NCBI RefSeq assembly: GCF_036785885.1
Contig: NC_092329.1
Span: 7,192,001-7,256,000 of the forward strand
From: Coffea arabica
Lineage: Eukaryota; Streptophyta; Magnoliopsida; Gentianales; Rubiaceae
Direction of reading: 5' to 3'
DNA length: 64,000 nt
In this document: piece by piece, positions 12,297 to 27,801 of the stretch
How the letters are laid out: each line of letters starts with the position of its first letter
Position numbering within the stretch: position 1 is the first letter of the stretch
Notes under the pieces: generated by a model
Database searches by the model: none
Seen by the model: the letters and a program-made list of their open reading frames with translations, nothing else
What the model was told of the DNA's origin: nothing
Position numbers and translations under genes: made by a program

Positions 12297-12366
12297 AGAG
12301 TAGTATTACACGTTAGATAACTGTACATATAAATAACGAGAACGATAGTAATTTTAATGCTTTTCA

Positions 12367-12550
12367 AAATTATTAATACTAGTGTTTGGATACAAAACTT
12401 ATCCCAAATAATATTTCGTTTGCATCATAAACACATTTTCCAACCCACCTTTTTATATTCCCAATCACCTTTTTATCTCACATACATCACATCACAAAAA
12501 GTGCTACAGTAATTATTCCAAATAATATTTCAAATAATACCATGATAAGA
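12367..12550. repeat. Dispersed MITE-like repeat, copy 1
   Basis: A block starting near GTTTGGATAC and carrying CACCTTTTTAT, CATACATCACATCAC and ATAATATTTC motifs. A diverged relative lies at about 24985-25130, with CATCTTTTTATATC and CATACATTACATCAC in the same order. The ends are imprecise. Confidence 0.45.
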
Positions 12551-14244
12551 TAATGATAATGTTGAAACATGATACAATCATGATAAGATACTTCTTGTAA
12601 AATTAAGTGAAGCGAAGTTCATTTGCTCACACATGCCAAGTTTTAACATTCTTTATTTGTTTTCAACCAATACTTAAGGGGCAATAAAAAGAAAGAAAGA
12701 AAATATAAGAGAATTTCGAGTGGTGCAAATGTGGAACTAAATTATCATTTTTTGGAACTTTAATGCCAATTTTGCGAATTCTCCAAAGTTTTGGGGAGGA
12801 GGGCATTTGCTTGTACCTCAATCCCTACTCATATATAAGAGTGTCAATGAGTTTGGACAAACCAAATATCTTTATTTTTATGTTTATTTGATTATTTTGA
12901 CAAGTTTAAAATTTTGTTCAAATTTGATTTGTTTACTTCTTAAGCCGAACCCAAGTCAATATTAAATAATTTGAATTTTCTACAAGTAAAATTTAACTTT
13001 TATACTAATCGAACCGATCTTAAATCAAACTTGATAGTTTATCATATATAATGTATTGTTTAAGTTTGATTTGATTAGTTGATGAACGAAATTTGAACAC
13101 GCTCTTAACGAGACAAATTTGATTCAAGTATCGAGTATCAAGTATCTTGATTTGTCTTTCAATCTGCTCATGCACTAAAATCTTGTTCAATTGAACATGC
13201 CAAGATTCCCGCTCTGGAAGAAAAAAAAATTCTGCTACGCTTTCCTTACTAGGTTCCAAACTCAAATTTAATTGTTAGCTTATTTGCTCCCACCTTTTGC
13301 AATTTGTAAGAGAAAAATCCCAAGCCAAAGTAGGAGCAAACGTATTACTTTATATAGATTCACCTCGCATTTTCACAATCCAATATGTAAAACACTCCCA
13401 ATAGTTTGAACTTTGAACCAAAAAAAAAAAAAGACGGTGAGCTTACTAAACAATTCTCAAATTTATATCCATGTGGCTACTAAACAATTCTGAAATTTTA
13501 CGATTGTTTATTTTATTGCAGCCTTGATTATGCGGATCTTGTATGTCGTTTACTGTTTAGCAATGAAATCTTCATCTTTATTAACCAACAAAAAGAGAAA
13601 AAAGGGACAAAAAACTTCAATTTTGCCTATCCCAGGCCTTGCAACTCCTCCTTTTCAGTTGCTAAAAAGTTCAAAAAAGGCTATAAAGGTTTATAGCACA
13701 TATGCAAACAAAATTTTCAATCTGCAAATATGTCCATTTCTGTAGCTACTGAACCACACTCGTAGCTTTCAGAATGAAGTACATTGAGACAAAACATTTG
13801 TACATTTGAACACAAAAGGGTTTTGCCGAACTTTTTTCCTAAGTTCAGAAAATGGAATTGCACGGCCTGAAATCCAATTCTTCTCTAACCTAAATAACAG
13901 AAACATTATCACCTCTCTAACACATCTCACCTCATTATCAGTGCAAGATTTTGTAAAAGACACATGCAGCTTTGCACATCAAGGGAACATGTTAAAATCA
14001 AGAAATTATTGAGCACAGAATAAATTTTAGATGGACGAGTATTTATCCGTTTTATCAGATTGCAGTCTGGTGATTCTTGACTACTTGTGTTGCAGAATGA
14101 CAGGAGAAAATGTCACGAGAGCAGATCTGCACTAATTTGTACCAGTGTGTGGACGTACTGTCCATGAGGTCAGGCACGCATGTTCAAGCTGCAGGCCCTG
14201 TCCTCCTTGGGCAAAGGTTGTGTGGGCAAATACTATACTAAGAC
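12551..14244. other. Intergenic, no gene seen
   Basis: AT-rich DNA with only short ORFs that lack domain signal. A degenerate A-rich tract lies at about 13420. Nothing here could be supported as coding. Confidence 0.4.
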
Positions 14245-14507
14245 ATGCATTCATACTATGATTGGCTATCCATCAAAGACTCAACTCAAGATAGACTACT
14301 TAGTTGGAGAATTATTTCAAATGAGAGTTGCACGTTCTCTAGAATTCACATGGAAGGCTATAGTCATTTGTTTTTTAATTGCTCTATGATTAATAGTATT
14401 TGGAGTTTTTTAAAATCCATATGTGATGTCCAATGGCCTCAAACCAATTGAAGCAATTTGATTGATTGATTTGGAGTTAATTTGAAAGGCAAATATCTTG
14501 CTAAAAC

Positions 14508-14958
14508 TAGGACTGCAAACGAATCGAACTCGCGAGCAGCTCGAGTCGAGTTCGAGTTGACTCGAGTCGAAATCGAGTTCGAACTCGAGTTCAAAATATT
14601 AAGCTCATTAGCTTGCGAGCTCAAGTATATATATATATATATATTTTTTTTTTATTTTAAGTATATATATATTTTTTTATTTTAAGTATATATATATTTT
14701 TTTATTTTAAGTATATATATATTTTTTAATTTTAATAGTAAAATTACATATATATCCTTAATATTTTATTATTTATTAAAAAATATTATTTTATTTATTG
14801 TTTAAAAAATAAAATAATTATTTTTTATTTTTTTCGAGCTCGAGGTTGAAATTGTCAGCTCGTCGAGCTCGAGCTCGAGTTCGAGTTCAATAAAATTATG
14901 TCAAAACTCGGCTCGATTATGCCAAAATTCGACTCGGCTCGACTCGCTTGCAGCCGTA
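14508..14958. mobile_element. Non-autonomous hAT MITE, CTCGAG-rich, copy 1
   Basis: The 451-bp element is bounded by an exact 8-bp target duplication GCTAAAAC (14500-14507 and 14959-14966). Terminal inverted repeats TAGGACTGCAAACGA and TACGGCTGCAAGCGA fit the hAT pattern. Both subterminal zones are packed with CTCGAG/TCGAGT words. The centre is an AT-rich tandem array (next entry). It is nested in the LINE remnant. No transposase is encoded. Confidence 0.8.
14619..14735. repeat. AT-rich tandem array inside the hAT MITE
   Basis: A unit of about 30 bp, TTTTAAGTATATATATATTT followed by a T run, is repeated roughly four times. Confidence 0.8.
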
Positions 14959-15373
14959 GCTAAAACTCAAGGAAGACTTTTGTTGGCAGCTGCTGTCTGC
15001 TGCATTTGGAAAGAAAGGAATGCAAGGCAATTCACGAATGAATGAAGGGACACAAAAGTTATTCAGCAAGAGATCTTAGAGGTTGTCATTGTTCTCCTTC
15101 AAGAAAGTCAAGAAGACGTATATTAATAGATGGGCTGCGAAGGATTTAATTGTTACCAGAGAGCATTTATTTGAATTGAAAATTCAGAGTGTTAGTTGCC
15201 ACTAATTATTTCATTCATATTTGGTGTACAGAGTATCTCAAATTGGTGTGGGATTAGCATAATGTGTAATTTGTATAAGTTAGGGTTGTCAACTTGAGAC
15301 CTATCTTGTATGTTGTTTTTGTTGTTAAATACTAATAAATTCTTACTTATCTAAAAAGAAAGACAAAAAAAAA

Positions 15374-16678
15374 AAATGCTTTCATAGACATTGAGGACAG
15401 GCTCATGGGAGATGGGCATAAATTAGTTAGGCCGATGCCATCATGGGATTACCGGAACCATTTTTCCCACCAGATAGCCAAACCCAAACCAACACTCCCA
15501 CCAAGCACTTGTTCCACCAGAAGTTGCAAGAAATGAGTTGTCTGATTAGTCCAATTAGGTACAAACAATACAGCATGGGTGGTAGGTTGAGTCAAATGTC
15601 ATCTTCATCAACTATACCTTTCCCAGCTTCCTTTCATTTCCCTGTATGTATGTACAACCTAGGTTGAGACGAATCAAGAAAAGGGAAACAAGCGATCCCT
15701 TTGGTAGTTTTATGGGGGACAAAAGAAAAAGAAGTGAAGGAATGTGATGGAGATGTTGAAACATCGTCTCATCATTTTATTCGATTTCTTTTTTTTTAGG
15801 AGAAAAATCAAAAAGAAAAGAAGGATGACATCTTCTTATTAGATGAACTGTGGCATCATCATAAACCTGTTTTAAATTTCAAGTTGATAAACGAGCTTCC
15901 CTCACCCTTTATTAAAACGAAAAGTACGTCTAAACATTTCTTAAGCTCATCTTTGGCATAAGAGTCGATCAAAGAATTCCACTTTATCTTTTCCTGTTCC
16001 AAAATTTCAAACCAAAACAAAAAGAAACGATGAAAAAAGTAAATGCTTATGGTACTTGATCAAGAAGAACACAAGTCAAGCTTTAACAAAATGAATTTTG
16101 TCGGCAGTATATTCCTGCGAGATACTTCAGTGTCGGTTCTGAATTTCTTTGACACGTTTCATTGAGCTTTCCAAAATCCTTTCCTTCAATATCTACCGTC
16201 AGTTTCTCTGCCATGTTTTATATTGCATCCGGGATCCGGCGTATTAGAGATAAAATGTTTCTGCATTGATCTCTAGGCTGGCAGATGATATCTAGAGACA
16301 ACTGATTAAAATGGCAAGAAAAACAAGGAGAGAATCTACACCGCTTCGAGGAGTACCATGCTAAAGTCTCAACTCAGAATTCAGAAGTTGAATTCATTTA
16401 TATTTTCCAAGATATGTACACTGATGTTAGCATTTATAGGCGAAAATAGTTTGGAATTAGTTAGGAATTACCACCAACAAGAGGGGAGAAAAGTTTATGC
16501 TTTATTTGTTGTCTCATCAAAATCTCAAACCATCAGTTTCTACCAGTATTGACAGAGTAATACATGATAATATAGTTATAAATACAGAAACAAACATGTT
16601 GAATAAATTGATACAGAGAAACATGTGATGCAGAACGGTGCACACAGAATTGACGCCCTCAAAATCATTCTAGAACAC
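15374..16678. other. Intergenic / 3' flank of DAHP synthase
   Basis: No supported gene. The part nearest 16678 should hold the DAHP synthase 3' UTR (minus strand). Short ORFs here show no family resemblance. Confidence 0.4.
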
Positions 16679-19941
<3,263 letters not shown>

Positions 19942-19972
19942 TTTAGGAATGATGAAAAACAGAGAAAGTGCG

Positions 19973-20008
19973 TTTGGTGTGTGTAATGTGTGTTGTGTGT
20001 GTGTGTGT
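19973..20008. repeat. (GT)n tract in the DAHP synthase leader
   Basis: Imperfect TGTG dinucleotide run immediately upstream of the DAHP synthase ATG; on the sense (minus) strand it is a (CA)n tract in the probable 5' UTR. Confidence 0.8.
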
Positions 20009-20084
20009 TTTCTCTAGGCGGTACCTTTGTTGCAGGGGAATGAATGGGTGGTACCTGAAGAGACTGGGGAGAGGTGAGAGGAGG

Positions 20085-20091
20085 TTTTATA
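20085..20091 (-). promoter_or_regulatory. Probable TATA box of DAHP synthase
   Basis: TATAAAA on the minus strand, about 145 bp before the start codon. This spacing leaves room for a normal plant 5' UTR containing the CA repeat. Confidence 0.5.
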
Positions 20092-21978
20092 AGGAGGTTT
20101 AGATGGGAGTTTGGGAGTTGGTTTTTGGGGGGCGGGGGGGCGTGTGTGGGGGTGCCGGAGGACTGGGTGGGGACAGACGGTGGACCTGGTGGTGGTAGTT
20201 GTGCTATGCCAAAAGAGGGGGGAAAAGTGAAAAATGATTAATTAAATTTAAAAAGAGTGGTTGTTGGGAGGGATACTTTTGTAAATTCACTTACGAATAT
20301 TAGAATTAGTCAATTGTGTTTTAGACCCTCTTACCTACTCTGTTGGCAAATGGCAGTTCATTAGTTAGGTGCTGCTAATTGTGAGTTGTGACCCTTACGT
20401 GACAAAGGCAAACGCAAATAAGGACCCCGTATTAGGCTGAACTAGCATTGCTCTCCTCCCCGCACCTTGGTTTTCTTCTTCTGTTTTGGCTGGTTCAAGA
20501 CTTTTAAGTGCTGCTAGTATACAATATCGTATGTTTCTCAACCTTTTTGGAGGGTGTGGTAGTTAATTTGCAGCTAAAAGAACCACATCAAATTATGAAA
20601 TAGGCATTATTTTGAAGTTATCCATTGGTATCTTGGAAAAGTTGGGTGAAGCGTGCATGGAATAGTATTCTAGTTGGGTCTATCTGAATTGGTTTCGAAT
20701 AACATGAAGATTATGGAGTTTGAATAGTATATTATTTGAAATATTATTTGAAAATATAAAATAAAAAGGCATATTTTCCCCCTTGCACTGGAGATTGGTA
20801 AAATCAAGAACGTCTTTTTTATTCTGTAAGAAAAATGTTTGAGTGGATTTGACTGAGATTACTATTGTAGGTCAGTACATGATCTCGAAATTATAAATTT
20901 TTATAAATCGCCCAATCCACTAACACAACTGTCACATCGATAACGAAATTTAAACACATGACTTTTACGATGAAATAATCCGTTCTTACATTCTGAACCA
21001 ATTTATGTTTTCAAAATCAAGAATATTCTCAAGCTATGGAAGTTTATTCTATCAAGAACATTCACAAAGCTATGTAAGCCTGTTTTATTTTCTTTCTTGT
21101 GGAAAAAGAAGAAAGTCCAGGCTTCAAAACCTAACAACGTTCCCACGTACCTAACACTAGCCAATACGTGAGATTGACGGTCGTCCTCCAGTTCATTCAT
21201 GCATGTAGATTTCTTTGTAATTGTGAGTTGAAGTGCTGTATAATTCAGTGATGGGTATATATGTCAATATGTGTTTGCCTTGACCAAAGTTGGGAATAAA
21301 AATTGATTCCAGTTTCCAGTTCCACGTATCCTTCTTAAAGTCATCCCACCTGGCCTATGCTGTCATTGCTTGTAGAATTAATTAATTAATTGTTGCTGTC
21401 TCGTCCAGTTTTAATTCTAAGTGAAGGTGAACAGCTTTAGTTCTCCAGTACAAAATTTTTTTACCGCTTCATAAGAATATTCTAATAATCCTACAACTCA
21501 TCAAAGAACTCTTCCGCACCCCATCAAGCATAATATATACTATCAACTTAGGAATAGCAGTAGTTTTTCACTCTAAAAAAGTTACCACTACATATTCACG
21601 AGGAAGACTGATTCCCAGTTTCGGGCTTGCAAGTTGCTGCTCTTTGTACAAGTATAAGAAGAAAGATAATCAATCCCCCGCTTAGATTTGTTTTTGGTGC
21701 TAAGTTTTTTAAAGATTTAGGCTAATTTTTCTATATATTGGTAAAAAAAAAAGTCGGACAATTATACAGTAAAATGATTTTTTTTTCAATATAACAACTG
21801 GCTACCAGCCTTATGGTAAAAAAAAAAAATTTTTTTTTAAGTAAAAGTCTGCGGTGCTGACCATGGCATGTATACAGAAGTGGAGAGAAAGTGTAATGGA
21901 TTAAGACTCCTAGTACTAGACTAGTGTTTTATTATTTGGACGAATTTATTTGGTAATGACACACTTATTTCCAACTAT
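20092..21978. other. Intergenic upstream of DAHP synthase
   Basis: A G-rich patch near 20120-20180 lies close to the promoter. The rest is AT-rich with no supported gene. ATATTATTTGAAA words near 20725-20760 resemble the ends of the dispersed repeat at 12367. Confidence 0.4.
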
Positions 21979-22186
21979 CCCGTTTGGCAAGTGAATTTTT
22001 TTGGTGTTTATTTAAAACTTTACTGTAGATGTTGTATAAAAAAATTTTGATGTGTGTAAATTTTTTGATATTTTAAAATACATGGTTTAAAATTTTTGAA
22101 ATTTTTTTTGAGATTATTGTAGTTAAAGTTGTTAAAAAATTGTAGCAGATAAATTTGGCCAAAAGCTTGCTTGCCAAACAAGACCT
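21979..22186. mobile_element. TTTGGCAAG-type MITE, copy 1
   Basis: Ends CGTTTGGCAAGTGA and CTTGCCAAACAAG form an inverted repeat. The interior has ACTTTACTGTAG on the left and its complement-like ATTGTAGTTAAAG on the right. A second copy at 33965-34182 aligns throughout, with TTGTAGCAGA(T/C)AAA(T/C)TTG near the right end. No coding capacity. Confidence 0.65.
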
Positions 22187-22536
22187 GTATACACAAACTC
22201 TGGAGCACTCCATTGTATTTTATCCACCTTTTATTCTTTGTCAAACACCAATTATAGACTTGTGCAATTACAAATGTGGTTGCAGAGATCAATTGACGGT
22301 CTCGAGTCAATTGGACTATTTTTAAATTATTTTAAAAAATAAACTGTTTTTTTTTCTCTCAAAGAATTGATTGTCTAAATTTGGATTACATCATCTCAGA
22401 TCAATATGAGCTGTCAATGTATGCCCATTGCCAAGTCCGATTAGGGGGCACCCATTGTCAGAAGGGTAGAAATGGAAAATATATCAAAACTAAGATCATT
22501 TGCCGAGTTGATACTAACTCATGTAAGGAGACATTA

Positions 22537-23232
22537 GAGCATCTCCAACACAAGTGTAATGTCTGACATTACACCGGGTTGTGGCCGTGTAATACCCATT
22601 ACATGCATCATGCTGATGATGCGTATGATAGCTGGCCTCCACTACAAAATTTAAGAGCTTGACTCTAAATTTGGCCAGCAACATTCATTTTTCGTTTGGC
22701 CAGCAACGTTCATTTTGTTATTAGTTGCATTTTATTTGATTTAAATTATGTAATATTATGTTATGGAGTTCAACTAATTACATTCTGAATTATTAATTAA
22801 GTATGGATTATTATGATATCTTCGCATTTGAGGTATCAAATATTTTTTAAATTTTTTGCATAATTATTTTTGAAAAAATAACAATATATTATTTTTGAGA
22901 GATAGAAAAAGATATATTATTCAAACTTAAAAATTAATAATATCATTTTTAGAAAATAAAAAATTCAAAAGGTAAAAAATTTAATGAAAGTTAGTACTTT
23001 ATTTTTTAAAAATAACAAAATTATTTTTAAAAATTATTTTATTTATTTATGAGATATGCGTTATGTATTATTAAAATAAATATTTAATTTAATTGTGAAC
23101 CCATGCTATTGCACCTTGTGGAGTGTAATCCATTGTCAGTGAAAGTGTAATAAAAGAGAAAAAAGTGAAATATTGACGTAACATGTGGATTACATTCTTT
23201 AAAGTAAAGAGTGTAAATAATTGTGAATGCCC
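22537..23232. mobile_element. Tourist-like (PIF/Harbinger-type) non-autonomous element
   Basis: The 696-bp block is flanked by TTA on both sides (22534-22536 and 23233-23235). Ends are GAGCATCTCCAACA and the complement of GGGCATTCACAA. Subterminal GTGTAAT/ATTACAC words are repeated at both ends. TTA duplications and GNGCATCT-like ends suit PIF/Harbinger MITEs, but the terminal repeats match only partly (about 8 of 12). Confidence 0.5.
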
Positions 23233-24984
23233 TTAGAAGGACTGGCTACCATGAGTTGAGCACGTACCCAACCCCCTCCATTTCTTGAGGATCATTTATG
23301 CTTTTCACCTAAAATTTTGGCAGGCAATAAATGAAATGCAAATTCCCGTGGCTTCAGTCTGAACACGTGTTTAATTATTATTATGCAATTTTGGTGGCAT
23401 CACATCTATATATTACCTTGAATTCAAACATGGCATCGTGGTATATTCTCACTTTTCTCGTGCAAAATGGAGCAGGAGACGTCTCGCTCTCACTTGAGTT
23501 TGGTAATCTGGTAGCCGACTCGATGCAGAGAAAAGACTAACAAATAAGATATTCATCGGAAAATGAAATATGATAACTAAAGCTCAACTTCTTATAATGA
23601 AACTTTGGGATATTTTGAGCTTTGCCTCATAGGACGGTTGTTTTTACTTGCATGCAATTTGGATTGAAAACGAGAAATAGAGGAGTTGTTGTTAATAGAC
23701 CAACACCCATATTTATTAAATTCGGCTCGAAACTCAACTTAAAGAGGTAATCGGATCACTGGATTATCGGTTTAATTGTGGATTGAACGGTTCAATCGCG
23801 AAATGCACAATAGTTATATTACATAATATAATAATATATTTTAAATTATAAAAATAGTAACATTTTTAAGTTAATGATTCAACCAACGATTCAATTTTTT
23901 AGATTCATTGATTGAACTGTCAAATCGTTGATTTTTTTTTGTCAAATGGTCAAATCATTGATTGGTCAACAAATTTGTTGTTTAACTGGTTTAATTAGTA
24001 ACCCAACTCTGTCCTATAGTCGATGCACTGAGTTGATCAATTCGGTTGCTGGTTGGGCCGAGTTTTATAACTATGCCAACACCTCTTTGCAGACCTTCTT
24101 TTTTTTTTTTTTTTGTGAACTCATCAATTTCAATTTGGGAGTCTTGTTGCATGGTTTTGCCCTGTTGTCCAACTCTAGTGGACTTTTGCTAAGGCCTGGC
24201 TGAGAGAGGAAGTTTGAATTTCCTCTCCTCTCTTTGTGTTCCTCATTCCAGTTGGTCACCTTGTAAACAAATATTTTGCGTAGTTTAGGCTGGCATCATA
24301 GTGAAGTGTTTGCCGTTTGAGAAGATCAAAAGAAAAAAAGGATTGCATCACATTGTGTGGCGTCTAAGCAATTACAAGCATTGAGTTTATTATTATTATT
24401 TTTTATAGTTTTTACACGTTACGAAATGAACTTAAATGAGTTTCTGAAGTAATCAATGAACTACCAACCGATCAACCAAGATCGAGGATAAGATGATTAA
24501 TATTGCAACACAAACACAAACGTGCAAAATTTACATCCATACACGTAAATATTGCTATGAAATGGATGTGTTTGGGGGATGAGATCCTCTCCATTATTTT
24601 TCTCTCCATTTATCTATTCATTTTTTAATTTAAATAACTAAAATTTTTCACAGTAATCTATTTGTGCCAATAATTTTAGATCCACAAGTAGATTGACATA
24701 CTCAAAAATTAAGCTCATTTATGAATGTTTGGTCATTCAATTTGCACAAAACATTTTGACGTTGCAAATTAGGTCAGAGTTATGATCAAAGTTGTAGAGT
24801 TTGATCCAACGGTAAAACTTTAATGATTTAATTTTAATTTTTGTATATACTTTAAACAATTGAAGAAATATGATATGGATAGCTTTAATTTTCAAAAATA
24901 ATATTATAATTATGTTTATTTAGGCGTAATGGCAAGAAGATCCTCTCCAACAACTAATGGAGAAGAGCCTAATCCATATTTGCG
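23233..24984. other. Intergenic, no gene seen
   Basis: AT-rich DNA with only short unconvincing ORFs. Around 24576-24970 there are inverted AGATCCTCTCCATTA/TAATGGAGAAGAG words that may mark another MITE, but its ends were not resolved. Confidence 0.35.
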
Positions 24985-25130
24985 CACCGATATTTTTTAA
25001 AATATCATTTTACTTACATTATAAACACGTTTACTAATCAATCATCTTTTTATATCATATACATTACATCACATTATAAAAATGTTTCGTAATAATGATT
25101 TCAAATAACCTCCTATCCAAACACGAACAA
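24985..25130. repeat. Dispersed MITE-like repeat, copy 2
   Basis: Shares CATTATAAACACGTTTAC, CATCTTTTTATATC and CATTACATCACA with the copy at 12367-12550 and ends near CCTATCCAAACACG. Diverged. Confidence 0.45.
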
Positions 25131-25967
25131 ACTCATACATGCATACATGCAAGCTTCTGGCCCATATGCAGTGTTGTATACAATAGTGTACACACATTTT
25201 TTTTTTTTTTGGGGTAAGAAAAGGATTTAAAAAACGAGGGGTACAACAAGAAGTTTTTTCAGAGGTACTTATCTCGATTAGACTATATACTTTACCTAAG
25301 AATCGCAGTCTAATATGTACTGGAACTGTTGAATTGCTCAGTATTAGCCTGTTGGACCACCACAAGATCCATCACCAAATTTTGGCACTTGGGGTCATGG
25401 TCCACATTGGATCGCATATTAAAGACACTTTGGACATCCAACCTGGGGAAACACTGGAAATGAGCCTAGTCGCTATGCCTATGAAACTAGAGGACAAAGA
25501 TACCGGGTCTGTATTCCTAATTCCCTAGACTTAACCTTCATGCTCTACATCACAGAGCAGAGCAATTAATGGTCTGTGCAGCAGCAATTCGTTAACCACC
25601 GCCAAAGAGGACAAGGGCTTTTTTTTTTTTCCTTTTCGTTTTGAGAAGAGGACAAGAATTAATTATGTCGATCTAAATAAAACGAACATGACTGGGTTTT
25701 ATAAAAGAAATAATATGTAATGTGTGTAAAATAAAAAAATTATTGAAAAATGCGTTCCACAAGAAACGTACAAATTTTTTTTCGAAAAACTTCCCATCAT
25801 TCATTGGGCATTTCTGCTTTTATGGAGAGATCATCTTACTATCATCGAACTGCAGTCTTGATTAACTAGAAAGGAGAAGAGCGAGAACAAGGAAATCCAT
25901 GCAATACTCAGCCAAAAATGGTGCTAATTGATTCTCTCCTCGCCTCCCTCTTCTGAAATAATTATTG
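25131..25967. other. Intergenic with a possible coding relic
   Basis: Around 25350-25535 one frame reads PVGPPQDPSPNFGTWGHG and later GHPTWGNTGNEPSRYAYE, with an internal stop. It looks compositionally like a protein remnant but I do not recognise the family. The rest holds T-rich runs only. Confidence 0.3.
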
Positions 25968-26312
25968 GGGTTAAAAATAAAAAAATCCCTTGTAGTATAC
26001 CTAATACACAGAAAAATCTCCCGTGATTTCAAAACATACAAAATGATACCTCATGTTTTAAACTAAATTGTAAACCAACAGAATTCGTTAAACTTAACGA
26101 AATCCGATAAACTTAACAAAATTCGATAAATTTAACGATAAATTTAACGAAATTCGATAAGTTTAACAGCCAAAACCATCATTTTCGTTAAATTTAACGA
26201 ATTCTGTTAGTTTACAATTTAGTTCAAAAATGAGGTATCATTTTGTGTGTTTTGAAACCACGAGAGCTTTTCAGTGTATTAGATATACCGGGAGACTTTT
26301 TGTTATTAACCC
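25968..26312. mobile_element. Foldback Mutator-type MITE
   Basis: The 345-bp element starts GGGTTAA and ends TTAACCC. It is flanked by an exact 9-bp duplication TAATTATTG (25959-25967 and 26313-26321), the length typical of Mutator-like elements. Arms of about 150 bp are inverted repeats of each other (for example AAAATGATACCTCAT and ATGAGGTATCATTTT). The short centre contains repeated AATTCGATAAATTTAACG words. No transposase. Confidence 0.85.
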
Positions 26313-26487
26313 TAATTATTGCAATGATCAAGAATTAGAAGTGCACATAAGCAGTACTGGACTTACTAGGAATGTATAGTTCACAAGACAAATATACCAT
26401 CATACATCCAACAAGCAGACATCTTTATATTCCAACACATACTTTGAAGGGCAGATAACCAGCAAGCTAGTTTTTCTGTATGGGAGC

Positions 26488-27801
26488 TCAAGGAGATGGA
26501 GGCCATCCATAAACAGAGGCTTCATCATATCCTCCATAAAACCGCAGTTCTAGGCTTTCTTCATCATCCCACATCCCATCTGAACTCTCATAATCATCAT
26601 ATAATGAATCTGAGTAGTCTGAGCAATCTTCCCAAGCATTTTTCTCATACTGGTCCACCACATGAGGCCCCAAAACGTTCAGCTTCGGGAACTTGTCTTT
26701 GAGATACTTCTCATCAAATTTCACATCCCAACATCCTCTCAAGTCCAGAAATTCAAGCTCGCGGCAGCTAGTGATTATCTCTAGAACACCTATCGTATCG
26801 ACAACGTGATATGCTATTTCAAGATGCTTGAGCTTTGGCATAGTGGTTGCAATGGCAGAAGCCTCATTGTTCTGCAAAAGCTTACCCTCGACATCCAGTG
26901 GATGCATGTTTCGGCGCAGTCTTTCGAGAAATTTGCAGTTCTTTCCAATAGCCTCCAAAGCGCGCGGACCAATTTTACTGCAGTAGCTCACATCCAAGAA
27001 AGTTAGAATAGAAAGTCTCCCAGCAATCTTTTCCATTGTTGAATCACACATTTCGCTTCTGGGAAGTCTCAAGGTCTGCAGAGAACGAGCGCTAGCAAAA
27101 CCAAAAATACATTGTCTGAATCAAATCTCTGCAAGGATAACATGTCAGTCTACTTAAGATGTTCGTAATCTTACACAAGGGCAATTCGGTTAAGTCAATC
27201 AATGATATTTTAGATCAAAATACCCTTGCTATAGAGAGGACCAATCTAAAGGGTTTCTATCTGAAAACAAAAAAAAAATTTAGTCAAAAATTGGAATAGA
27301 GAGGAACAATCACTTATCAAGTATGAAGTCATCTAATCCCTCTTTAGATGATCCATGTCCCGAGACAACCTAAAACGCATGCTAGTTCCTAATAACAACA
27401 TAATCCATATTGAACAGACAATTCCACAGAAAATCTGCTTATGCACGCATGATATTGGCGATGATAGAAAATTTAATGAATTGCTGCACTTCTTACTGTT
27501 CAGCAATGAAATCAAAGATATTCTCGTTCTGTAGTCCACAGACACACAGCTTTCGCAGAGAACCGGAGCTCCTTGTAATCAACATTCGTAGCATTCGATC
27601 AACATCACCCGACTCAGATCGATTGCTCCACTCCTCAATGTCTATCTCTTGCCAGCAGTAAGGGCCCATCACTGCTTTGCTCCATGGTTTACATACTCTA
27701 GGTATCACAGTTAATTTCTCCTGGAGAGAGAGGTTGTGGAAGATTAGGCCAAGTGCATCTGGTAGAAGATCTTCCCAGTGCCGAGAATCAGTTCCTTCCA
27801 T
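26488..27801 (-). CDS. FBW2: F-box/LRR-like protein, FBW2-like
   Basis: Two exons, 27801-27497 and 27091-26488, splice across a histidine codon (CA|C) to give 302 residues. The N-terminus carries an F-box (HWEDLLPDALGLIFHNLSLQE, near residues 8-48) followed by the family block GPYCWQEIDIEEW. The second exon has leucine-rich-repeat-like segments (LSILTFLDVSYCSKIG, LEFLDLRGCWDVKFD) and then an acidic tail rich in Asp, Ser and Tyr, ending YGWPPSP. This is the layout of Arabidopsis FBW2, an SCF substrate adaptor reported to act on ARGONAUTE1. An in-frame GTG lies 15 bp upstream, but the ATG at 27801 matches the usual N-terminus. A likely 3' splice site (TTTTGTGAAG) lies just before it, suggesting a 5' UTR intron. 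The acidic tail seems shorter than in Arabidopsis. No disablement. Confidence 0.93.

Larger units (their letters stand above)
14245..15373 (+). pseudogene. Decayed LINE 3' end (RT zinc-binding region)
   Basis: A translated stretch at 14245-14451 contains DRLLSWRII, GYSHLFFNCS and INSIWSFL, which match the zf-RVT region found downstream of plant LINE reverse transcriptases. After a DNA-transposon interruption at 14508-14958 the frame resumes with LLLAAAVCCIWKERNARQF, again typical of that region. The fragment ends in an A-rich tail at 15361-15373. Stops and frame changes show it is dead. It was already present when the hAT element inserted. Confidence 0.65.

Noticed and set aside
24576-24970. 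Another MITE with AGATCCTCTCCATTA ends
   Set aside because: Inverted words exist, but the ends and target duplication could not be made consistent.
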